The notes under the pieces are model-generated. The model saw only the letters and a list, made by a program, of their open reading frames with translations. It searched no databases and was not told the DNA's origin. The position numbers were made by a program, and so were the translations under genes. 64,000 nt of DNA, taken from Pseudoneurospora amorphoporcata. Its lineage: Eukaryota; Ascomycota; Sordariomycetes; Sordariales; Sordariaceae. Below are positions 10,648-22,904 of this stretch, piece after piece (position 1 is the stretch's first letter; each line of letters begins with the position of its first letter). The stretch spans positions 1 through 64,000 of the forward strand of contig MU859174.1 in assembly GCA_033297205.1 (NCBI GenBank), given 5' to 3'.

Positions 10648-12690
10648 ATGGCCAGCGAAAGAACACAACCTCTGGTTGCCTACGACGATGACTCCGACCA
10701 TCATGACGAATGTGATCACGCCAACCCCGACAACTTCTTGCCGCATGCGAAATGCCGACGACTAAATTCCCACTCCTTTGACGACAGTAGTGCCCTACCG
10801 GCCAGGCGACTTACGCGCGCTCAGCAGCTCGACGACCCTAGACGTACTAGTACCGACCGAGATCTCCTCTCCTCTCTCTCAGACGAACTCCTTATTCGTA
10901 TCCTATCGTTCCTTCCTCTCCGACACCTCCTCGCCATCGCCCCGGTATCGCGCCGCTTCTACCAACTCGCCGGAGATTCACAGCTATGGAAAGCTCTATA
11001 CTACGCGCGCTTCGTGCTGCCGCGCGCCATGAGGATACCGGGGTTCAGGGGCGCGGCGGTTGGCGGAGGCGGAGGCGGGACGGGTCATAAGCTGCATTAC
11101 TCTGGCAGACGGACGCTGTGGGCCGATGGGCGACGGGGCGGTCTTGTCCAGGAAAAGAAGGAAGGGGGCAATAGAGCCGGAGTCAAGAGGAAGAGAGACG
11201 AGCAAAGTACTTTCGACAACAACGGGGTAGGCAAAGAAGATGACAAATGGTTACAAGAGCGGAAATGGGAACCGGTCAACTGGAAAAGGCAGTACAAGAT
11301 CCGATACAACTGGTCGAGGGGCAAATGCGCGGTTGAAGAGCTTAGGATAGGGGGTACGGCGGACACGACGCAAGGGGGAAATCAACAGCAACAGCAACAG
11401 GAGCGGAAGGTGCTCGTCAAAGTAGTGGAGGGCATTGCAATCACCGCGGATAAGACGTCGGGTTTGCGCGCATGGGATCTGAAGAGCAGACACCTGTTGG
11501 CGCAAGTGGGTTTTTGCGAAGACGGGCTGGATTCTACGCCGAGCTGTATTGCGATTGACGGCAGCGAGTTGGACCATGGGATATTGGGCGTGGGTGTAGG
11601 GTTCGTGGATGGAAGTTTCGGGGTTTGGAGGTTTTCCAGCGGCGACAACCGTCTCGTAAGGCGGTACAAACACGAAAAGTCGAGCAACGGGGAACTGGTC
11701 GCGATGGCGATGTCGTATCCTTACTTGTTGACGGCCACGGCGGCGGTGCTGGTATCGCTTTACACCTTCGAGGTACCCGAACGGCCACCGACAGAGCAAC
11801 CGGATCAGGTTTTGAGGACGGATAGCGAAACGAGGACAACGACTAATCCGGGTGACTCAACGAAAGAGAAGTCGAATATCTCTGAAAATCATGACGAAAC
11901 TCTTCCAGCGCCATACTTACTTACATCCCTCAACTCCTACTCATCACGACCTCCTCTCGCACTATCAATACGGAAGATGACCTTGACAACCGTCGCCTCA
12001 ATCGCTTACACGTTTTCCACACGAAGGGGATGGTCCATTGGTCTTCAAGACATGCACATACGCGGCCCAACCACAGGTGTCAAGTCCGCTCCCGAAATCA
12101 CCACAACCAAAACAGCATACACCATGCCGTTAGACACCGGCAGCGGGCTACAAGCAACACTAGCAACACCTCTACACGAAATAGTCGCCAGGACTCGGGA
12201 ACCAGACAGCCCATCCTCACGATCTTATCCAGATATGGCCGGGCCCATGACGCTCTGCTACACTCACCCCTATCTTCTCGCTACTCTACCCGATAACACC
12301 CTCGTGCTGCACATGTGTACATCCACCGCCTCCTCGCTATCCATTTCCCGCGGCATCAGGCTATGGGGCCACACATCGGGAATTAGCAACGCTGAGATCA
12401 CAGCACGGGGGAAGGCTGTTAGCGTCAGTTCGCGAGGCGAAGAGATGCGTGTCTGGGAGCTGGAAGGGCGGTCGAACGGAGTTGGCAGCCGGAGCATCGA
12501 GATCAAACCAGGCCAAGCCTCAAATAAGAGCAGCTTTGCCCCTACTAACGGCCTCGCAGTGGACAACCCAGACTTGGGATATGATTGGGAAGAACGGAGG
12601 AATTGGGTTGGGTTTGACGATGAGATGGTCATCGTGCTGAAGGAGAAGAGAGGTGGGGGTGAGAGCTTGATGGTTTATGACTTCACTTGA
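10648..12690 (+). CDS. F-box protein with degenerate WD40-like propeller
   Basis: Likely substrate receptor of an SCF (Skp1-cullin-F-box) ubiquitin ligase. One exon, 680 residues from the ATG at 10648 (AAAATGGCC). This is the first ATG of the open frame. The F-box is near residues 73-120: LLSSLSDELLIRILSFLPL then HLLAIAPVSRRFYQLAGDSQLWKALY. A basic, glycine-rich and glutamine-containing segment follows. The rest has weak repeat units such as GLRAWDLKSRHLLAQVGF, GFVDGSFGVWRF and, near the end, GKAVSVSSRGEEMRVWELEG, which look like decayed WD40 blades. A Ser/Thr-rich low-complexity insert (about residues 385-425) interrupts the propeller. The substrate is unknown and I recognise no named orthologue. 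Confidence 0.82.
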   Translation: MASERTQPLVAYDDDSDHHDECDHANPDNFLPHAKCRRLNSHSFDDSSALPARRLTRAQQLDDPRRTSTDRDLLSSLSDELLIRILSFLPLRHLLAIAPVSRRFYQLAGDSQLWKALYYARFVLPRAMRIPGFRGAAVGGGGGGTGHKLHYSGRRTLWADGRRGGLVQEKKEGGNRAGVKRKRDEQSTFDNNGVGKEDDKWLQERKWEPVNWKRQYKIRYNWSRGKCAVEELRIGGTADTTQGGNQQQQQQERKVLVKVVEGIAITADKTSGLRAWDLKSRHLLAQVGFCEDGLDSTPSCIAIDGSELDHGILGVGVGFVDGSFGVWRFSSGDNRLVRRYKHEKSSNGELVAMAMSYPYLLTATAAVLVSLYTFEVPERPPTEQPDQVLRTDSETRTTTNPGDSTKEKSNISENHDETLPAPYLLTSLNSYSSRPPLALSIRKMTLTTVASIAYTFSTRRGWSIGLQDMHIRGPTTGVKSAPEITTTKTAYTMPLDTGSGLQATLATPLHEIVARTREPDSPSSRSYPDMAGPMTLCYTHPYLLATLPDNTLVLHMCTSTASSLSISRGIRLWGHTSGISNAEITARGKAVSVSSRGEEMRVWELEGRSNGVGSRSIEIKPGQASNKSSFAPTNGLAVDNPDLGYDWEERRNWVGFDDEMVIVLKEKRGGGESLMVYDFT

Positions 12691-14943
12691 GCTGTTGACG
12701 GCCATTCTCGATGCCCCATCCGGAACACTTCTCGCCTGGCAATTGGGTTAGAAGTCTCCAGTTGCGGGTGATGAGACTACGCGAAACATCAGTCAAGGAC
12801 CTTCAGTCACGCCTCAAAACACTGAGAAACGAGTCTAGACCCATGGCACTCGGCCCACTTGACACAACCTCGTGTCAAACACCCCCGCCCAAACCCTGAC
12901 TGAAGGCTCCCTCATACCGCATTCCGCACGTCTCTCAAAAGTGGGCTTATTCATGGCGTACACGACGCCCTGCTTTCCTCTGTGCTACCCACCGCAGGAG
13001 GCAAATAGGCTGCCTTACCCAGGAACAGGTAGGCGTATGGGGTACCTCGTGCCTCTGACGTTCTATCTGGTGTCTCACCAATGCGTGCGTCATATGGCAT
13101 ATTTAACAATCTTCATCATTCCTTTACTTTGAGGCTACGGAATGACCCGCAACCAAGGAAGTGTCTGGAACCTTCAAGGCTGCCAAGTCTCTTGAAGAAG
13201 CCTTGAATGTGATGACAACCTCCATCACTTAGCACAGAGACCTAAACAGGGAACTTTAATCTTCAATGTCCAACGTAGGCTCATCGTTGGTGGTTAGCGC
13301 AGCCTAAACGTCATTGATTGAAATATACACGGGAGGCCTCCCAGGCTTCAGTCGAAAGCGGCAAGAACCAGACGCGCGGCCCTCACCTTATCTCCTTCAG
13401 TGTGTCCTAGTCCCCCTTCACCGAGGTGTCCGGAGTCTTCTATTACACAGTACACATCTATCTGCTCAACCATTCACGTTGAGTAGAGCTTATCTCATTC
13501 TGCGTATCAGTCTTCCGCCCACACTGGGTTAGATAGTGTCACACTTCTGTGACACAGCTCCCCAGGATCCCACCCAGGTTCTCGGTGAAGCGCGGGAAGA
13601 AAAAGAACGGTTAATATCGTTTTGTGTACAGGGATTGAATATTTCGTCTTTGGAGGGTGATGGCGGGCAACGGTGGTGAAAGCCTCTCCCCCGCCTGTTG
13701 CTACACATGTAGAAGCGTCCAAGGCTGACTGGCCCCCTCACCTCCAATCTGGTAGGCAGGAGCTTGGCCAGGAAGCAAGCAGGCCGAGACGGCTGCCTAG
13801 ATGTATGCGTAGGACAACATTGCACTTCGAGGGACCTGGTGGGGAGATGATATACCTCGGCCTTCCACAAACGTGGGGGCAGTGTACCGAAGTAGTGAAA
13901 AGAGGTACAACAATAAACAGCATACCCTACCTACATCTTTGCCATCTCGTCACCGCCGGTGTTCATGGCAATATCAAGCACGCACCTATAGTTCAGATGG
14001 GCATAGACCTGCAAAGGATATCGCTGCCTAGGTAGTTGTAGTCATCGTCAATGTCCCACAGCATCGACGAGGCACTCGCCCACCCACATCATACCTACTG
14101 TAAAACTCTCTTAGCATCGGATTTCAATCCTGGCAATACCTCCCGAGGCGACCACATATCTGTGACGTTCAAGCAGTCAGAGCAGCGTGCCTGTCTGCCT
14201 CAAAATTTGGGATTTCCCAAGGACTAATACACAGTCTATTTCGCTGACTATACATAAGGCATAGGTAGTGTATGTATGTACACCAGCGGAGCAGGGTCTG
14301 TGAAAAATAAACGCAACGAGACTTGGTGGCCATCCGGCCTACTTGCTTGCATTGCAGTGACTCTTCCGCGCAACCTGCGTTCGGATTTAGGAAATCATCT
14401 GCGGGCCTGAAAATTCGACATTGGAGAGTTTCTACGGTACCGGTATATACTGCGTGTCCGGCTGACGGCTAGCTATGTACCCGGCTATGTGCCTACCTAC
14501 AGCCTTATGCGCCTACGTACCTCCTCCGCCAGCGCAGCCTAGTCGCGCATATCAGTGTATGCACATATGTGCATATTTTTTCAACCTACCTGCTTGCTCG
14601 TACATATTATAGCACGCATGGGCAGAAGTGTTGCGGTCGCAATGCCGTTGCGACGCGACCCGATGAGTGGTATGGTGTGTGGAAGTTCATTCTATTCACT
14701 ATGGCAGCAGTACGGAGCATGGCATAAGTATAAGACTCCACTGTCTACACAAGAGAGACATATGCGGAACAGTCATTATTTGTTTTCTCGAAAGTGCGAA
14801 CGGAAAAGCAGAGACGTTGAGAAAATGTTCATGGAGTCAGTCAGTCAGTCTTGGATTGTGAAAAGTTGGACCAGATCATAAGTAGTAAATAGCTACATAA
14901 GCTCTTCAGCGGGGCCAGAATTTCAACAATCCAGTTCAAAATA
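12691..14943. other. Intergenic region upstream of tRNA
   Basis: 2.25 kb without a convincing gene. It contains an 18-bp perfect palindrome (TATGCACATATGTGCATA, 14558-14575). Confidence 0.5.
14558..14575. repeat. 18-bp perfect palindrome
   Basis: TATGCACATATGTGCATA reads the same on both strands. It lies 369 bp before the tRNA gene. Function unknown. Confidence 0.6.
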
Positions 14944-15014
14944 GCGCCAGTGGTTTAGTGGTAAAATCCATCGTTGCCATCGATGGGCCCCGCGTTCGAT
15001 TCGCGGCTGGCGCA
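14944..15014 (+). tRNA. tRNA-Gly (anticodon GCC)
   Basis: A 71-nt tRNA without intron. Acceptor stem GCGCCAG (14944-14950) pairs with CTGGCGC (15007-15013), with discriminator A at 15014. The anticodon stem is CATCG/CGATG around the 7-base loop TTGCCAT, giving anticodon GCC. The T arm is CCGCG-TTCGATT-CGCGG, and TTCGATTC matches the B box. The D arm has TGGTTTAGTGG, matching the A box. RNA polymerase III terminators follow as a T5 run near 15025 and a T10 run near 15041. Confidence 0.95.
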
Positions 15015-18000
15015 ATGAGAATTATCTTTTTAATCGTTTCATTTTTTTTTTGCTTTCCCAGTTCCTGTTTGCACAACTTCCTGTAGATGTTTTTTTTCTC
15101 ATACTGCTCCTCTTTGGTGGCGCTGGAAGTAAAACCTTTAATTCTTTTTTCTACCCCTTTGTTCAACCGAGCTAGTACGTATCTCACCAGCAGGCATCAA
15201 GTATTTCCTTCCTGGTTTCCTTAAATACCGTCTAGAAACATACCATAAGTATCTACACAGTACAATTTTTTTTTTGGTTAACACAAGTTGTTCACCTTCC
15301 ACGAAACCCCCGCGCTCTCCGCAGTAATGGCCATATTCCTGGCAGCGAACATCAGCGTGCCTCATTCCGAATCTAAACATGTCACTTGCGCATAGTTTGT
15401 ATAGGCAGATCAGCGGCTTCACTGTCACTGATCACAATGGATGGCACCTTCTCTATCTTCCGTCCTGCGCATTTATCGGCGTTATTGGTGTAAAAAAATT
15501 ATAAGCTTGCTGAATATTCGCATCCGGGTTTTCCCCTACTACGTGGTTGTTATTGTTGTTGGTCCTTACGTAGAGAGGTGATGGATGAGACTGATTGTTG
15601 GTTTGGCTCCCGTTTTAACTCCTGGCTGTTGGTGGTTCATCGGCCGCTGGTGTGTGTAAGTGGCATGGGGTACTTAGCTTTAGCTAGGGATAGGTGTGTC
15701 TCCTCTGTGGGCGTGTGAATAACAATCTTGTAAATATCCATGTTCAACACGTGCCTGCGTGGCGTAGGTACCTATGGCGGTGTTTCTCTCAATCAGTATC
15801 TTTACCGTACCAACGAACAAACACAATGCGTAAGGGATAGAGAGGTAAGGGCAGATGGTAACAAAGAACATGAAGAACGAAAGTAACGTGTGGATGATAG
15901 CGGGAGGTTCCAGGCACACGACTTAGAGCCCGGGAATTGGGTAGCGTGATTGGATGTTAGACATTGCCCCACAGGTTGTTGGATTGTTGGATGGGAATCG
16001 TTCCGCGATGGGGATGAAATGGAACCAACCAAGAAAGCACCGGGATTGAGTTTACCTAGTCGGTAACTGGAGGAATACATAGTCATGACATGACAGGTCA
16101 GACCGTTGGTGGAAGAAAGGACTTGGCTTGGGGTTGTTTGATCGGAAGGTTTGTAGTATATCTTTCGTTCCATGTTTTATTCCGATCGATTCACGCGCAC
16201 TAAGTCTAGGCGATACGGTGAAATGTCAATTGACGATCGGGACCATGTGACCCCATCCCGGTCAGTCATGGCGTAGCTATTCCGGGCGAGACATGTTAAT
16301 CCTTATCCAAGTGCCATAAAAGTATTTCAGGCACACATGTTATACATAGGTATACTGTGAAAGGGTGGACTTACCGGCCATTGTGTAATTCCCAATCGTT
16401 GAAGGGACATCCTGTCATGAAACCGACGACTACCTACCTCAAAAGGAACCGAAGGGAGCGAATCTGGCCCAAACACGTTGTTGTTAGTGTTGCGCGAGCC
16501 GGAGCATTGAGGCTCTTGGGAACACGCTCCAGCAGCCATAGGCCACAAGAGTCCATGGCTGGGCTGTTGCAATTCCTCAACTGCTTCCCGTTTGTGAATT
16601 TGCCATACTGATTGATACATATGGGTCAACAAGTCACTGTCACCGCATCATAAACAGGTGTTATGCACATGAGGTACTCGAGGTACATACCGTGTACTGC
16701 AACGAGGTGAAGAGGGTGGGCGTAGAATGACTCTCTTGGCGTAGCGAGAACCCTTCACGCAGGCAGACAAACAGCCATGAAAGGTGGTCGACGAGTACCC
16801 GCTCAATCAGCCCTAGGATACGCCCGAGACGCGATAAAGGAAACACGGCGAGCGGGCCTGTGACCAATGACTTACAGTACAAAGCAATGCCAGGGCCGAC
16901 ATGGCCTCAATTGGCTGCCTTGTTGTCGATGAAACACATCGTCTGTCAATCATGAGCTACTATTAGTAAATCGAGCTCATGACTGACTTTCTGTGTTGGA
17001 AGTCAACACCAGTACGTAGTAAAAGAACTTGATACCGTGATTGCTGGAACATTGGAAGGCCTCATGCCTTGAATTCGTCGTAGTTTTCCGTTGTCATTAC
17101 ACCATCTTTCGAAGGTCAGCGGAGGGGGATGGTCCTCGTGGTCGAGTCTTCTGAGTCCAATGCCGTCTCCATGGTTGTATTCACAATCACCTTTTAGCGC
17201 AACATGTTGCGGATAAGGGGCGATTGTGTAAAGAAAGTGGGTGTGGTGGTAGTGACATTTGGTGAGTGGGAGTGAGACAAGTGACGGGACCAAGGTCAAC
17301 CCCATGACGAGGGGTAGCCAAGATTCACAAGGTCCGCTTGTCACGTCAGGTGACGGAATCATGGTGTGTCGGCTGCGAGCTGTTGAGACCTTCTTTCGGA
17401 TGCGCGGACGTATACTATGGGTGGTGACACACAGTGGTGGATGGATGGATGGATGGATGGATGGATGGATGGATGGATGGACTCACGCCTTTTCTGTGCG
17501 GTTTATCTGGAGTGACTTTAAAGAGTGCGTTTAGAGTAGGATAGAGAAGGGCGTGCCTTGGCCCCTCAGTCTGCGATATCAAATATGATTCTGAAGAGGT
17601 GTCGAGTACGACACAGTATGGTAGGCAGTTGAAAATTCCTCGACTTCGACCATACGATAATGTGCATGCGGAAGTCTTTTGAGATATTGGCATGCCAGGC
17701 ACAATTAAGGCTGCTGATAGACAGCGCCCATGGGGAACTTAGTGCCTGGTCCTTCTGGGGTGCAGAGTGCCGAGTGCGTCAACCGTCATCGAGAACCCTG
17801 TATCTGCAAGGGGAACCACACCAGTCAGGGTTGTGATCTGCCTGTTGCTGGAGAGAATTCCGGTTGACCAACCAACCGTGCCCAATGTGCCCGTTCGAGG
17901 CAGCAATCATTGCTTATACCAGCGATGCATGAACTCCGAATGCAAGTCCACATTTCAGAAGGACTAGGAAACGGGAATTGAGTTTCATGCCGTGTCCATT

Positions 18001-21000
18001 ATTGTTGAAAGGTAATGAGAATCTTTCCCTTGCTTTTGATGTGGTATTTTGGCCCTGACGTTGGTTCTGGTTTCGGGCTCGTTTGCTTTTATATGTCGCT
18101 GTTGGTAGATATTTGATAATGAGTTTGTCTCGTCGATCATCCTAAACTTGGCAATAACAATAACTTCAACACCTACATACACTCTCCGTGGTCACGCTAC
18201 GCTTCCCTTTCCGTCGGCAGCGGGGAGGTTACGAAACCAAATAGAGTATTTCGTCTTTGTCTGTTGGTGGATGGAGTGCCGGTTTGTGGTCCAGGGCGAG
18301 GATGAAAGAACTTGGGGAGCCCAGACGCCCAGACGCCCAGGCACGCCAGGGTCCGAAGCGCTGAAGTGATTGCTTGCCTCTTTGGTGATTGGCCAATTGC
18401 TGTCATCCAGAAGCATTTGCCTCATTGGCCATTGTCAGTCAAGATCCCAGGGAGGTCAATGAAGTGAGGCCAGGATTGAATGGACGGATTGAGCTGAGAT
18501 GATCAGGGGTTGAGAGCGGGGTCCGGTCAAGGTCAACGGGAGGCCCACAACCACACTGGAACGGGAGCCGACCGAGTGGATGCTCGCGTGTCCGGCTCTC
18601 CGGCGTCACGCAGAGGCGGGCAGGCACTGCGGGGGGAGAAAAGGCCCATCGGATCGGGAGGCTGGTCAACCCCGCAATGTGTTTTCGCTGGTTTCTTTTG
18701 ATAGAATCTTGGTTGTTCAGCTTCGGATACCAGTCCCTTAATCGTCTGCCCGTATGCAGTGAGGAGGGGAAATGCGATGAGCAGGCTGACGATAAGGGTA
18801 CGTGGCATCCTGGACAGGCACGACCAGATGTTGCTGTGGTATCCAAGACGGGGAGCCTTTGTCGTGCTGCCACATACGCGATGTATAACCCACCAAAGTT
18901 GGAAGGACTGGACGGACTGGCGACTTGTGCAGAACTCGAACGAGCCATTGAGGCTGCTGGATGCTGCCCTCGACGGCACGGTATCTCAACAGCTCCATCG
19001 TATCATGGGAGACATGCTGATGGAGAGGCGCAAATGCGAGAGAGAATAGTGTCGGAATAGATCGATGGAATGAGAAGGAGTGAGACGGATGATAGAGCAC
19101 ACTCTCGGTCATCTGTTTTAGCTGCCGTGGTCGATGTGGAAAGAGTACTTTGCGAGACTCCTAGGGAACCTGACAGCGACTTCCACATAACGCAGCTGAT
19201 AGCGGGGTAAGTTAGCGTGCACAGTATCTTTAGCACGCAGCCCTGCACTGCCTGGTTTGGTCAATTCCGTTGTATTTCTCCGATGGAACCGCAAAACTCA
19301 AAAACTCCCATCATGGAGGCCAACCTGGTTGTTAATACAGTTCTGGCCCTTCGGTCTGGGGCAGGAGGCGACAAGGTCAATCGGTGACTCACCTTGCCGT
19401 CTTTTACCAATTTTCTTTCGCTTCCACTTTTGATGACCAAGGCCACGAACCAGTGCCATCCATTGCCATCATCTGCCTTCCAGCGGCGCGCTCTCAATTC
19501 GCATGAATTTGTCATACAGGTACGCAGCGGCTTTTGCATCCTTAATTCCTTTGTCCGCGGTCAACTCCTCATTGGCCAATCGCTTTCCCTCCCGCCCCAA
19601 AACCCCATCCACGCAGTCCCATGTGGCAAAACACCGGCGACGACAGTCTGGATACGCTGCCCGCGCGCAATGAGTTGTCCGTCTGTTTCACTTTGCGTCA
19701 ATCCATGCCCGTTAACTGCAGCTTTCCAACAATTCTGCGCACGCCAGTCTCCGGACGACCGTTTGCGCCCACTGTATGTCCCCGCCTCCGCGACACGCTG
19801 GATGCCCAATACAGTTTGCATATCTGCCCAATCGATAACGCTAATTGTGTCGAGAAGAGCGATGGATGGCGCGATTGGAGCTTGATATTGGCTGGAAGTG
19901 ACTGACATGCCAGGGTTAGGGTAACGATTGTAAACCACCGGACGCATTCAAGAGTTCATGCTCGTCGAAAACTGAACCATGCTTCATCACGACAGCAAGT
20001 TACCTCAAAGAAGGAAGCCTGCTTAGAGGACGAAGTGAGTTCTGAAACTCCAGCCTCCTCAAGATCTCCACCGACGGGTTATCATACCATCAATCAAACT
20101 CGCAGACCATGTCGGTTCTAGCATGGTTACCCGCCACAGCTGACACCAAATCGCTGTTACGTTGAGGCTCGTTCAGCCGCCTCCAATAAACACCCTTCCC
20201 GTCGACCCTTTGCAGGAAGCGGGCACCGATTTCTGAACGATCGCAAACAAGAGTCTCTCTGAATCAATCAAGGCGATCGATGGTGAATCTAACTACCTGT
20301 ACGACATTGCACCAACGCCGTCCATTCGTAAGAGGACATCTGCCTCCCTACGCATTGCAATGGACGGAGCAAATGTTAGCTGGAAGTGTTCGAGCCCAAC
20401 TGTCGGCAAAGACAAGTGACAACTGACAACACGCAAAGCTTGGGAATCTTGGAGCCAATGGAACAAAATGCCACGCTCCCCTTTGGTCGGCTTGATCTGC
20501 ACCAGGGTTTGAGGCTCCAATGGCACTGATTGATGACCGCTTCAGAACTGTGAATACAGTACCACCAAGTACCCTCAAACTGGGTTCGATGAGGTACTTG
20601 ACCTGACTTTGCGCCAAGTGATATGTGTCAGAATATAGGGTTGGTTAAGACGCCACTACTCCGACAATGTCGGAGCTCCAATTTTGCAGGTCTGGTGTAG
20701 TGGTGCCAATCTGACAATATGTCTGTCTTGCCCTTATGGACAGGGATGCAGTTACAGTGCTTGCAGGTGATCACCACCGGATTGGCTGCGTCCCAGTCAC
20801 GGCTTCCTTTGAAGCGGGCTTCAATGGCTTACGGACAGGGGCGTGGCAGCCCTGAGGAGGGAGGGGGTGACTCCAAAGGTCAGCGAATGACTCTTTCGCA
20901 ATCCAACCTCTAAAGTGCATCAATTGGAAGAGCGAGGCAGTAGCAACAAGACGTGGAGGGGAAGGAAATCGGGAAACGTAGCGAACAGGCACAAGAATCC

Positions 21001-22904
21001 CCCATCCGAAGAGGGCGAAACATGGTGAGTGATGAAGGGATTCATATGTTGCACTTGGCCTGCTCAGGTACCTCAGCATTCTTCAGCTCAATCAAGTGTA
21101 AGCGCCCCATGCCATTTGCCCCACTGTTTGGGTTTCCGTGCCCCAAATTGAGGTTCTGAGATGGCCGCGTCAGTCGTTTGAAGCCTGGCATCGAAGGCGA
21201 GAGTAGATGCCGGAATTTGCAATGGAAGACGATGACTTTGTGAGGCCAGGATCCATTTGAGTTCCAATTGAAAGGAACCAAGAAAGGACCATTGCGACAA
21301 AGTCTTGGAGGTACAGACCTCAAAAAGATATCATCCTGGGGAGTCTCAGCTGCCCTGACAGTGATGGGCAAGGTCACAAGCCCTCTTTATCTTTTGGGTC
21401 CGACGGTGTGTGACCTGTATGGCATCGCATTTCTCAAGCATGGAATTGAAGCACCCTGGTCGGATTACCGACGGAGTGCCATATTACAGGTACCTCTTGC
21501 TGGTTTTGCTAGGTACCTTGGCCTCTTATGCCCCCGCGTGGCAGGTACCTCTACCGACACAGTTCGACATGGAACTTTTGATGCACCCTTCGGCGAGGAA
21601 GGTGAGCGGAAGCAGGCGGAGAGGGAGGCATGGCAGGTGGGAGGGGGGTTGAGGCCCGCTCCTGCTGGATGCAGTGCCGCATTTGCCCATTAAACATGCC
21701 CGACACCCTTTTTACATGCCTGCATGCCCTACCGCCCTAGTCATTTGCCTCTCTTCGGTTTCCTACTTGTGTTTGCTCTTCTACCTACCTCTTTGCAAGC
21801 TCTCACCCTCTCTCTTTCTCTTCCACCCTTATCGCCCTCCACCCGCCGCCATTCCAATTTTTGCTTTTGTTACTTCCCATTGACTAGCTCACTTGTCAAT
21901 TGGAACGCTCTTCAACTCTCGCTATTATTCAGGTTCCAATTGGGAAGCACTGCCTGCTTCGCCGACGCAAGTCTTCCCCTCTCGGGTTCCAGCTGCTTCG
22001 ATTCTATTGACGGACGGGACTCATTGAAGGTTACCTTCCATCCCGTTACTAATACAAAGTGCACCTACCAACCCCCAGCAGCGGGGCACTAAACTGGGGC
22101 TGCACGGTGCACCGTTAAAACGCAGCGCAGCCCGAACTTTGACTGGACCTCAACTGTCATCTCAGCACCAGACCACGTCCCGGCCGCTGCCATCTCAAAC
22201 CTAACCGCTACTCCACACTTGCTACTGGTTCCCAGAATAGAGACGTTCCTATTGTTCAATTCAATACCCTGAACCACCTCACCCCCCGCCGACCCGAATG
22301 GCAACGAATGGTGGCAAGCATCTCGAACAATAAGGAAGACATCGCACAATAGCCAGACGCAGGATCATGTAGCGTTGGCTCGCATTGTGTAGCACTCGTC
22401 GAATTGACAGCAAAACGCAGGCCTTATCCGGCCATTCAAAGCTATTCAAACGCAGACGAACAATAATTGCCCAAACAACAATCGCACAAAGCACTGGCTG
22501 CCTGACGTTGCCCGACTGTTCTTAAACGCCTCTTGATCATCAGGAACACTGTCGGCTTCTTCCTCTCCTCTAACTTTTTCAGGACAGCTATCATCTTGCG
22601 ATCGATTGGAACCGTCAAGGATCTTCCCAGTCAACCAGTCACTGCCATTGAAGCTCATGCCAGGCACCGGCTCGACTTAAACCCCATCGATCCCTGATCT
22701 TCGTCACCCATTGACGCTATCAACCCGTCGTTTCGCCACCCATCCGAAGAACACCGCTATACAAGTTCACGAACCAGTCCTCTTGCACATTGCCCATCAA
22801 CCGTGGATATCCGCCCGAGTTCAAATTCTACGCTCCGTCTCCAGATCAGCAGGACGACCATTTCCTCCCTCAGCATCCAACACAGGGCAACAAGCCTCGC
22901 CATA
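15015..22904. other. 7.9-kb gene desert
   Basis: No ORF here has the codon pattern, splice structure or motifs of a known protein. It holds a tetranucleotide repeat near 17438, several short direct GGTACC-type motifs, a telomere-like GGGTTAGGG at about 19913, and a 9-bp inverted repeat (TCATGAGCT ... AGCTCATGA) near 16950-16985. From about 21.7 kb the sequence turns pyrimidine-rich, as expected for the long promoter and leader of the SWIRM gene. Confidence 0.5.
17437..17481. repeat. TGGA tetranucleotide microsatellite
   Basis: About eleven perfect copies of TGGA/GGAT in a row inside non-coding DNA. Confidence 0.95.

Noticed and set aside
18533..18979. Minus-strand ORF with a signal-peptide-like start (MPRTLIVSLLIAFPLL)
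   Set aside because: The sequence after it has no cysteine pattern or domain, and the surrounding DNA shows no gene structure; a small secreted protein cannot be excluded but is not supported.
19394..19885. 163-residue plus ORF in the gene desert
   Set aside because: No motif, irregular codon use, no splice context; chance ORF.
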